Source of the DNA: Aquiluna sp.
GTDB lineage: Bacteria; Actinomycetota; Actinomycetes; Actinomycetales; Microbacteriaceae
Direction: 5' to 3'
Length of the DNA: 7,164 bases
NCBI GenBank assembly: GCA_018402615.1
Contig: JAGYIH010000041.1
Span: forward strand, 1-7,164
Positions within the stretch are counted from its first letter, which is position 1, and the number at the start of each line of letters is the position of its first letter. Below, piece by piece: positions 1 to 6,658 of this stretch. A program made the position numbers and the translations under genes. The notes below the pieces were generated by a model. It ran no database searches, was not told the DNA's origin, and saw only the letters and a list, made by a program, of their open reading frames with translations.

Positions 1-369
1 TGGAGCGTTCGACATAGATTCGGTGCCTCCGGCTAGAACCACCTTTGCCTCTCCGGTTTTGATTAGGCGCGCTGCATCAATTACAGCGCTTGAGCCCGAG
101 AGGCAAAGTTTGTTTAGGGTGACCGAGACGGTAGACCAAGGAAGACCGGCATGGATCGCAATTTGCCTCGCGGGATTCTGACCACTTCCAGCTTGGAGCA
201 CATTGCCCATCAAACAAAATTCGAAGTCCGCTTCAGGAACCTTGCTGCGCTCAATTGCAGCTTTTGCCGCAATCGTCCCTAGTTCAACAGCGGAAAAGCT
301 GGAGAGTTGACCTTGCATTTTGCCCTGCGGGGTCCTAGCGACTCCAACAATGACTGCTCTTTCACTCAT
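1..369 (-). CDS. Thiolase (acetyl-CoA acetyltransferase family), N-terminal part, cut by window edge
   Basis: The first 123 codons of a thiolase are read leftwards from ATG at 369-367; the C-terminal two thirds lie outside the window. The family condenses two acyl-CoAs or, in degradation, splits a 3-ketoacyl-CoA with CoA in the cytoplasm. Visible hallmarks are the start MSERAVIVGVARTP, QNPARQIAIHAGLP around residues 64-77, the nucleophile motif NKLCLSGSSAV with Cys at residue 89 (the classical position in bacterial biosynthetic thiolases), and GGTESMSNAP at 114-123. The later His and Cys catalytic residues cannot be seen. An AAGGAG ribosome site (378-383, minus strand) sits 8 bases before the ATG and supports this start. 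The gene is transcribed away from the transporter/ligase operon and shares its promoter region. A degradative role beside an acyl-CoA synthetase is inferred; the N-terminus alone cannot separate acetoacetyl-CoA thiolase from 3-ketoacyl-CoA thiolase. Confidence 0.93.
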   Translation of the reverse strand, partial: MSERAVIVGVARTPQGKMQGQLSSFSAVELGTIAAKAAIERSKVPEADFEFCLMGNVLQAGSGQNPARQIAIHAGLPWSTVSVTLNKLCLSGSSAVIDAARLIKTGEAKVVLAGGTESMSNAP

Positions 370-408
370 CGTTTTGGCTCCTTTGCCCAAATCGTTACCT
401 TTTTTGAT

Positions 409-437
409 TTGACTTCACGACATTGCTACCTTATTTT
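409..437 (+). promoter_or_regulatory. Putative sigma70-type promoter for the transporter operon
   Basis: TTGACT at 409-414 (5 of 6 to the -35 consensus) is followed after 17 bases by TATTTT at 432-437 (4 of 6 to the -10 consensus). Transcription would start near 444 and leave a leader of about 50 bases before the ATG at 497. This is the best hexamer pair I found on this strand in the gap; it is a consensus match only. Confidence 0.45.
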
Positions 438-461
438 ACTGATACCTGAATCATACGTCAG
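433..461 (-). promoter_or_regulatory. Putative sigma70-type promoter for the divergent thiolase gene
   Basis: Read on the minus strand, CTGACG (461-456, 4 of 6 to the -35 consensus) is followed after 17 bases by TAAAAT (438-433, 5 of 6 to the -10 consensus). The -10 box overlaps the -10 box of the opposite promoter almost completely, so the two promoters should compete for RNA polymerase. The predicted leader is about 55 bases long. Confidence 0.42.
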
Positions 462-463
462 GT
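444..463. promoter_or_regulatory. Perfect inverted repeat, candidate TetR-type operator
   Basis: ACCTGA (444-449) and TCAGGT (458-463) are exact reverse complements separated by 8 bases, a 20-base dyad. Its length and symmetry suit a TetR-family dimer. It covers the likely start point of the plus-strand promoter and the whole -35 box of the minus-strand promoter, so one bound repressor could block both directions. The TetR-family gene at 6655 is the obvious candidate ligand. The same dyad could instead form a small hairpin in the plus-strand leader. Binding is inferred. Confidence 0.45.
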
Positions 464-496
464 TTCTTCCTATGGCAGCAAGAAAGGCAAACGCTG

Positions 497-1724
497 ATGC
501 GCACAAAGAAGTACATTTTACCGGCAGTTTTAGCTCTGTCGGCTCTAGTCCTGGCGGGTTGCGCGACAACCACCAGCACTCCAGCTCCAACGGCAACCTC
601 AGGCGGTTCAACAACCACAACAACCGAAGAGGCCAAGGATCCAGTATCTGTAGCGGTAATCACCTCGGAAACCGGACCACTCGCTAGTTACGGTAAGTCA
701 TACCTAGAAGGCCTCAAGGCAGGTCTTGACTATGCAACCGATGGCACCATGACTGTAAATGGACACCCAATCGAACTCACCATCTTGGACGATGGTGGCG
801 ACGCTGACACCGCGGTGAGTCACGCAAAGAACGAGATTGGAAACGGCACCAAGATTATGGCGGGAACCGTTGCCTCTGGAATTGCACTGACTCTTGCAGA
901 GCAGGCTTCCCAGAACCAGGTGCTTTACATCTCAGGTCCAGCAGCGGCTGACATGATTACCGGCATCAACCCCTATACCTTCCGTTCTGGACGTCAGACT
1001 TACCAGGATGTTGCCACCGCGGGAACCTTCATTGGTGACCCAAGCGGCAAGAAGGTCGTTGTTTTCGGTCAGGACACCGCATTCGGCCAGGGCAACCTAG
1101 CCGGTGTTAATGCAGTGCTCGGAGCTCAGGGTGCCGTTGTTGAAGGTGTTTTGGTTCCTGAGGACGCCACCGAGTTCACTCCATTCGCCCGTCAGATTCT
1201 TGCTGGCTCTCCAGACCTAGTCTTCGTGGCTTGGGCTGGTGCTAGCTCGGGTGCAATGTGGCAGGCACTAAGCCAACAGGGCGTATTCGACGCAGTGCCA
1301 GTCGTAACTGGTCTTGGCGATGTCGCGACCTACGCTGCATATGCAGCTGCTGGAACCCAGATCAGCTTCCTGAACCACTACTTTGCTGGCGCAGCTGGCA
1401 CTGACGTGGAGCAGGAGATGCTGTCTCGAGTCGAAGCAGACGGAGGAGTTGGTGACTTGTTTACCCCAGATGGCTTCCTTGCAGCACAAATGATCGTGCG
1501 AGCAATTGAGGCTTCTACCACCGATGTTGACGCCATGATTTCGGCCCTAGAAGGAGCCGCTGAGCTCTGATGGACCAAAGGGAAAGACCATCATTCGAGC
1601 CGAGGACCACGCTGTAATCCAGCCAATGTTCCAGGCCAGACTGGTTGAATCCGGCGGAGTCTTCACCCCAGAGTTGATCGCAGTGGTCGACGGCGCTACC
1701 GTCGCCCCACCAATCGCTCAGTAA
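497..1724 (+). CDS. Liv-family ABC transporter substrate-binding lipoprotein, frameshifted near C-terminus
   Basis: This is the extracytoplasmic binding protein of a branched-chain amino acid type (LivJ/LivK, Peripla_BP_6) importer, which captures a ligand outside the membrane and delivers it to the LivHM/GF complex. Residues 1-22 form a lipoprotein signal, with MRTKK, a hydrophobic stretch and lipobox LAGC with Cys22. A Thr/Ser-rich linker follows to about residue 45, then the fold begins at PVSVAVITSETGPLASYG. AAAGG about 9 bases upstream supports ATG 497. The open frame stops at TGA 1568-1570 after 357 codons. The +1 frame then continues without a break as DGPKGKTIIRAEDHAVIQP to TAA 1722-1724, exactly the usual family C-terminus, and gives about 408 residues, normal for the family. 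One indel near 1553-1560 (one base gained or two lost) explains this; sequence error is likelier than decay. The family also binds aromatic and other carboxylates, so the ligand is open. Confidence 0.9.
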
Positions 1725-1744
1725 GTAAGCCAAGGAGCCCAAGG

Positions 1745-2497
1745 ATGAACCAAGGCGTGCTCGATCTTCAAAACGTAAGCCTTCAAATCGGAGGAGCGAA
1801 AATCATCACTGATGTTTCGCTCTCCGTTGAGAAGGGACAGATGCTGGGTGTTATCGGTCCTAACGGTGCCGGTAAGACCACGATGTTCAATCTGATCTCA
1901 GGAATTATGGCGCCGACTGCCGGCGAGATATTCCTCGAGTCAGAGAACATCACAGCGACCTCAATTGAAGACCGGGCACGTCTTGGCCTTGGTCGCACCT
2001 TCCAAACCTCGAGCCTGTTCCCTGGGCTGAGTGCATTTGAGAATGTGAGGCTGGCCGCACAGGTTCGTGTCGGCGGGGAGATCTCCCTGTTCAATTTCCC
2101 AAGGCCAGATGATGAAGCGTCAGTCATCTCAAATGCTGCGCTTGAAGAGGTTGGCATGTCACACCATGCCGCCACCCAGGCGGGAGTCCTCTCTCACGGT
2201 GACAAGCGCAAACTAGAAATCGCCATGCTTTTGGCAACCGAACCAAAGGTGATCCTGCTAGATGAACCGATGGCAGGTGTTGCCTCAGGCGACGTGCCGG
2301 GGTTGGTTGAAGTGATCAGAAGGGTTCACCAGTCCGGAAAGACGGTTTTGATGGTGGAGCATCACATCGAAATTGTTTTGGGCCTTGTTGAAAAGGTCGC
2401 GGTTTTGCACCACGGTGAACTACTTGCCCTTGATGAGCCAGCGGCTGTGATGGCCAACAAGACTGTGCAGTCTGCCTACCTAGGAGGCTCACTATGA
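1745..2497 (+). CDS. livG: Liv-type ABC transporter ATP-binding protein LivG
   Basis: A 250-residue cytoplasmic ATPase that powers the Liv-type importer as one half of the LivG/LivF pair. All nucleotide-binding elements are present: Walker A GPNGAGKTT at 38-46, Q-loop Gln87 in GRTFQTSSLF, signature LSHGDKRKLEIA at 149-160, Walker B VILLDE at 169-174 with catalytic Glu174, and switch His206 in VLMVEHH. LSHGDxR in place of the more general LSGGQ is a known variant in LivG-like proteins. The length matches the family (about 250-260). AAGGAG at 1732-1737, 7 bases before the ATG, supports the start. It begins 20 bases after the binding-protein stop and overlaps livF by 4 bases (ATGA), so the two are probably translationally coupled. 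Confidence 0.95.
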   Translation: MNQGVLDLQNVSLQIGGAKIITDVSLSVEKGQMLGVIGPNGAGKTTMFNLISGIMAPTAGEIFLESENITATSIEDRARLGLGRTFQTSSLFPGLSAFENVRLAAQVRVGGEISLFNFPRPDDEASVISNAALEEVGMSHHAATQAGVLSHGDKRKLEIAMLLATEPKVILLDEPMAGVASGDVPGLVEVIRRVHQSGKTVLMVEHHIEIVLGLVEKVAVLHHGELLALDEPAAVMANKTVQSAYLGGSL

Positions 2498-3198
2498 GTC
2501 AGATTTTGAAAGTGACCAACCTGAAAGCCAGCATTGACGGGCAACAGGTAGTCGAGGACGTCTCATTTGAGATTCCGGCAACCGGGGTGACCGCACTTCT
2601 TGGTAGAAATGGCGTTGGAAAGACCAGCACCATCCGAGGAATCCTCGGCCTAATTGATCGGTCTGGCTCAGTTCAATTCCAGGGCGAGGAGATTGGAAAA
2701 CTCCCCACATACAAAATCATTCAAAAGGGCATCTCCTACGTTCCTGAAGACCGTGAGGTTTTTGCCTCACTTACAGTGCTGGAAAACCTGCGCTTGGCAG
2801 AGAAGTCGAAGGACCTGAATGTTGATTTTGTGCAGGAGCTCTTCCCTGACATCTACGAGCGGTTGAGCCAGAAGGCGGGAACCCTCTCCGGAGGTCAACA
2901 GCAAATGGTTTCCTTAGCAAGAGCGCTCATCAACAAGGATCAGCTGCTCTTGGTTGACGAACCAACAAAGGGCTTAGCCCCAAAGCTGGTCCAAGAGGTC
3001 AGTGCAGCACTACAGAAAGCAGCAACCAAGGTTCCAATGCTGCTGGTGGAGCAGAACTTGCAGGTAGTTAGGCAGCTTGCAAAGGATGCCATCGTGCTAG
3101 AGGGCGGAAAGGTCGTCTACCAGGGCAACGCAACTGAGCTACTTGATTCAGAAGAACTCACAACCCAGTACCTGGGAGTAAGCGCAGGTTCCAAATGA
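2494..3198 (+). CDS. livF: Liv-type ABC transporter ATP-binding protein LivF
   Basis: The second ATPase of the importer, 234 residues, normal for LivF. Walker A is GRNGVGKTS at 37-45, the LivF-type segment YVPEDREVF lies at 82-90, the signature LSGGQQQMVSLARAL at 131-145, and Walker B LLLVDE at 151-156. The switch position reads LLVEQN, with Gln where most ABC ATPases have His; this is typical of LivF and is not a defect. A strong AGGAGG (2482-2487) lies 6 bases before the ATG. The start overlaps the livG stop by 4 bases and the end overlaps the livH start by 4 bases, so stoichiometric co-translation is expected. Confidence 0.95.
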   Translation: MSQILKVTNLKASIDGQQVVEDVSFEIPATGVTALLGRNGVGKTSTIRGILGLIDRSGSVQFQGEEIGKLPTYKIIQKGISYVPEDREVFASLTVLENLRLAEKSKDLNVDFVQELFPDIYERLSQKAGTLSGGQQQMVSLARALINKDQLLLVDEPTKGLAPKLVQEVSAALQKAATKVPMLLVEQNLQVVRQLAKDAIVLEGGKVVYQGNATELLDSEELTTQYLGVSAGSK

Positions 3199-4076
3199 GT
3201 GATGTCATTCTGCTTCTTATTACCGGCCTTGGCCTTGGTGCGCTCTACTTCCTGATCGCAGGAGGCCTGTCGCTGATCTACGGTCTGATGGGCGTATTGA
3301 ACTTCGCACACGGATCGTTCTTGACTCTGGGTGCAATTGCTGGCTGGGAGGTTGGCCGCCTGCTCGGCGGAGATGATTCCTGGACCACGCTACTTCTCTC
3401 AATGCTTGCCGGAACGGTAACGGGGGCGCTGGTCGCAATCGCGACAGAGCTGTTCTTGATCAGGCCGCTCTATCTTCGACACATCGAACAAGCTTTGATT
3501 ACGGTCGGTCTATCCCTGGCATCAGTTGCTCTCATCGAAGGAGTTTGGGGTGTTGACCCCAACTATGTCGCAAGGCCAGGCTGGCTGATTGATGTCACCG
3601 ATATCTTTGGGGCCAAGGTTCCAAACGATCGATTCCTGCTAATTGGCGCAGCGGTTCTGGTGTTGGTCGGCATGATCGTCTTCCTCCGCTATACCAGATT
3701 CGGGTTGATCATCCGTGCCGGTGTTGAGAACCGAAGCATGGTTCAGGCCCTCGGCATTGATGTTAGAAAAGCTTTCACCCTGGTGTTCGCAGTTGGTGGT
3801 GCGGTTGCAGGCCTGGGAGGCGTGCTGGCTTCCCAGTACTTCGGGTATGTGTCACCTCACCTGGGTGGCTCGCTCCTGATCTTTGCATTTATCGTGACAA
3901 TCATTGGTGGACTCGGATCACTTCCCGGCGCAGCGATCGCCTCGGTGCTGGTTGCTGTTCTGCAGCAGTTCGCCAACTTCTACCTTGCCGGCACCGGTGA
4001 CCTAGTAGTCGTCGTGTTGCTGATCGTGGTGCTTCTAACAAGACCCACGGGACTAATGGGAAAGCGAGCTCACTAA
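3195..4076 (+). CDS. livH: Liv-type ABC transporter permease LivH
   Basis: An integral membrane permease of 293 residues that pairs with LivM to form the translocation path. By eye there are about eight hydrophobic segments, around 4-31, 64-89, 100-118, 147-164, 192-216, 226-241, 243-262 and 268-282. The family hallmark GLMGVLNFAHGSFLTLGA is at 30-47. The cytoplasmic coupling loop RAGVENRSMVQALGID at 174-189 is where the ATPases should dock. Length and start are typical. The ribosome site is weak, so translation probably depends on the 4-base overlap with livF. The stop TAA shares one base with the ATG of livM (TAATG). Confidence 0.94.
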   Translation: MSDVILLLITGLGLGALYFLIAGGLSLIYGLMGVLNFAHGSFLTLGAIAGWEVGRLLGGDDSWTTLLLSMLAGTVTGALVAIATELFLIRPLYLRHIEQALITVGLSLASVALIEGVWGVDPNYVARPGWLIDVTDIFGAKVPNDRFLLIGAAVLVLVGMIVFLRYTRFGLIIRAGVENRSMVQALGIDVRKAFTLVFAVGGAVAGLGGVLASQYFGYVSPHLGGSLLIFAFIVTIIGGLGSLPGAAIASVLVAVLQQFANFYLAGTGDLVVVVLLIVVLLTRPTGLMGKRAH

Positions 4077-5088
4077 TGAAGCTAATTAGCAAATACCGCA
4101 GCTGGATTGTCGGGGTCGCACTGATCGTCTTCATGGCGACCATGCCATTTAGCCCACTTGAAATCCCAGGCATCTTCCCAGGTCCTGCATCAAGTGCTGG
4201 AACCTTGCAGGTGTTAGCACTTGCACTCCTAATCGGATCTTTGGCGTTGAGTTACCACCTGCTGCTTGGTGTAGCAGGCCTGCTTTCCTTTGGTCACGCG
4301 CTCTACTTCGCAATTGGCACCTACGGCCTAGGCATTTTGCTCAGGGAAACCGATCTCTCACTGCTACCTGCAATGTTGATTGTCTTCGTGATTGGCATCG
4401 CAGTGGCTCACATTCTCGGAAAGATCAGCCTTCAGGTCTCGGGTATTGCATTCGCCATGGTCACCCTGGCTTTTGCGCAGGCTGGAAGCGTTCTGATTCG
4501 AAGAAACTCCCAGATCACCAATGGTGAAGAGGGCTTGTTTCCTCACACACCAACGTGCCAAGCTTCCTGGTCGCAGCACAACACTCAGGAACCTGTTCTG
4601 GCTGGCCTTGGTTATTGCAATTGTCAGCTTCTTGTTGGTCACCTGGTTTGAAATGTCCCGAGCAGGTCACGTTGTTGCGGCCACCAGGGAGAATGAGCTC
4701 AGGTTCGAGTGCTGGGAATCAGGCCGAAGAAGGGGCAAAGATTCTGGCTGTGGTAAGCGCGGGCGTAATCGCCACAGTTGCTGGCATGGTCTACTTCATT
4801 TTGCAGAGCACAGCTTCGCCAGCCAACATCTCGGCCGACCTCACGCCTACTCTGCTGGTGATCGTGGTGCTCGCGGAGTGGGCTCGAGAGGTGGGAGCGC
4901 TAATCGGAGGCGTCAATCTATGCTTTTAGACCAGCGCCTAACAGCAATTGCTCACACCCAGAGATCAGGGAACCGCCTGACATCTTGAGAATTCCCTCTC
5001 TCCGGAACCTTTGTTTATTTTTTTGGAACACTGTTTATCTTGGGTGGTGTTGTTCTTACCAGGCTTGCAGGGCTTGCCAAGCGTCTAA
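4076..5088 (+). pseudogene. livM: Liv-type permease LivM, multiply frameshifted (probably sequence error)
   Basis: This is the second permease of the importer. The first ~155 codons are intact and clearly LivM, including LLLGVAGLLSFGHALYFAIG and LGKISLQVSGIAFAMVTLAF, then NGEEGL. After about 4538 the reading frame changes repeatedly, yet LivM segments continue in order: VPSFLVA (4555 frame), RNLFWLALVIAIVSFLLVTW, SRAGHVVAATRENELR, VRVLGIRPKK, VIATVAGMVYFILQSTASPA, ADLTPTLLV, GGVGSR, ALIGGV, LLDQRLTAIAH, PEIREPPDILRIP, EPLFIF, then VVLFLPG and LAGLAKR near 5040-5085. As written, the first frame stops at 4651 after 191 codons. The true end is uncertain: TAA at 5086-5088 is the most plausible stop, giving about 337 residues, but a few more codons are possible. 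Intact partners and the conserved segments argue for a working gene hidden by base-calling or assembly errors. Confidence 0.85.
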
Positions 5089-5120
5089 GGCAGCCGAGGG
5101 TCAAGGGAGACCTAGGGAAA

Positions 5121-6658
5121 ATGGCAGGACTGCACACCACGGAAGATGGACCACGGATCGGGCAAAGGCGAATCCAGATCGCGCTGCCGTTGACGACCTG
5201 GCGTGCTCCTCACCTACGCCGAGCTAGACTTCAAAGAGCAGAGAATCTATCGAAAGCCTTTTGGTGCGGGACTGGGAATTGGCGATCGAATTGCCACTAT
5301 TTCCGGAAACAGCGCGGACCAGGGTCGCATTGCGTGTGCCAAGGCCGGATTGGTTTTAGTCCCGCTATCTTGGCGCTCAATGCCGAGGAGATCGCCAATC
5401 ACCTTTGCTCTCAGACCCGGTATTGCTGGTGGTTGAAGATGAGTTCACATCCTTGGCAAGCGCCGCTTGCAAGACCATGATTGACCCACCACCAACGGTC
5501 AAGTTCGGGCTGATGGGAATTGAGAATTCGATACCGGTGCCGAACACTGAAAGAGGTGTTGCACCGCTCGTTCGACCTGTCGAAGACGGCGATGACCTGC
5601 TAATTGTCTTCACCTCCGGCACCACCGCAAATCCAAAGGCGCCAATTCTCACCCACAGCAACTGCTTCTGGACCAACCTCTCGCTCTCACGAATTGCGGA
5701 GATTCGTTCCGAGGATGTTGTTTTGGCTGTCATGCCTCAGTATCACGCGGGAGGTTGGAACATTCAGCCGCTTCTGGCTTGGTGGGTTGGAGCAACGGTC
5801 GTGCTAGAGAGAACCTTTGACCCAGGTCGAGTTCTCCATTTGATTGAGCAGCGTCGAATCACGACAATGATGGGCGTTCCCGCAAACTATCTATTCCTTG
5901 CGGAGCATCCAGACTTTGAAAAGACTGACCTGTCCTCTTTGAAGAACGCAATCGTGGGTGGCGCTCCAATGCCGGAGCCGCTGCTCAGAGCTTGGCATGC
6001 AAGGGGTGTTTCGCTATCCCAGGGTTACGGGTTGACCGAGGCATCCCCGAATGTGCTCTGTCTTGCCGACGATGAGGCCAGGTCTAAGGTCGGCTCCGCT
6101 GGAAAGCCCTATCCCCACGTTGAGGTGAAGCTGGTTGATTCGGTGACTGGCGAAGAGATTTCAGGACCAGGCTACGGTGAGCTTTTGGTCTCAGGACCAG
6201 GAGTGTTCAAAGGGTATTTCAGGGATGAGGTCGCGACCCAAGCCACCCTTAGGGATGGCTGGCTTCACACAGGCGATCTCTTCTACCGAGATTCGGATGG
6301 TTATTACTCTGTGATTGACCGCCTCAAGGACATCTTTATTACCGGGGGTGAGTCGGTGGCGCCAGCCGAAATCGAGTCCGTTCTGATCACTCATCCTGGA
6401 GTTGCAGACGCCGCCGTGATTGGTCTTCCCGATGAGCGCTGGGGAGAGGTGCCGGTTGCCTTTGTCGTGAAGCGAAGGGGAGTCCCGGTTGATGATCAGG
6501 AATTGAACGAGTTCTGTTTGAAGAAGCTCGCCAAGTTCAAGATTCCCAAGGCTTATAAGTGGGTGGGGGAGATTCCAAGATCAAGCTCTCACAAAATTCA
6601 GCGTCGTCTGCTTAGCGAGCAGTGGCAGCCAGCACTGAATTCGGAGGTGCAGCGATGA
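5121..6658 (+). CDS. AMP-forming acyl-CoA synthetase (acyl-CoA ligase), N-terminal ~95 codons frameshifted
   Basis: A class I adenylate-forming enzyme that activates a carboxylic acid with ATP to an acyl-AMP and then to acyl-CoA, in the cytoplasm. The intact frame runs 5405-6658 (417 codons). It shows the phosphate-binding loop TSGTTANPKA (5612-5641), MPQYHAGGWN, GYGLTEASPN at 6023, DGWLHTGD at 6254, IDRLKDIFITGGE at 6314 and C-terminal SHKIQR with the expected catalytic Lys at 6593-6595. The N-terminus survives in pieces: AKANPDRAAVDDLA (5163-5202), LTYAELDFKEQRI and GIGDRIATISGNSADQ (5209-5320), AKAGLVLVPLSWR (to about 5370) and NAEEIANHL. ATG 5121, near a GGGAG, is the likeliest start, giving about 512 residues, normal for the family; the start is uncertain in this damaged stretch. 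Gly-to-Ala changes in the P-loop and His before the C-terminal Lys are unusual. The acid activated is unknown; the importer presumably supplies it. Confidence 0.88.

Noticed and set aside
307..687. A 126-codon open frame across the divergent promoter and the start of the binding-protein gene.
   Set aside because: It overlaps the thiolase start, both promoters and the signal-peptide coding region, has no ribosome site and its product has no recognisable pattern; it is a shadow frame.
1688..1704. Hairpin CGACGG-CGCTA-CCGTCG near the end of the binding-protein gene, as a terminator or attenuator between it and livG.
   Set aside because: The 6-bp stem is followed by no T run, lies inside the restored coding frame, and livG follows closely with a good ribosome site. 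It may slow transcript decay, but nothing here shows that.
1783..2175. A 130-codon open frame on the minus strand inside livG.
   Set aside because: It lies fully opposite an intact ABC ATPase with all motifs, and its product has no family features.
3109..3128. Gln instead of His in the LivF switch region, as a possible inactive ATPase.
   Set aside because: The actual site is LLVEQN at about 3043-3060; Gln there is standard for LivF proteins and does not indicate loss of function.
5017..5026. Run of seven T (ATTTTTTTGG) as a programmed frameshift site or terminator.
   Set aside because: The frame does change here, but some fifteen other frame changes surround it without slippery motifs, so a homopolymer length error is simpler. 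There is no stem before it to make a terminator.
4521..5480. Open frames at 4521-4988, 4555-4929, 4985-5227 and 5040-5480 as separate small genes.
   Set aside because: Each carries pieces of LivM or of the ligase N-terminus that continue from one frame to the next; they are fragments of two broken genes.
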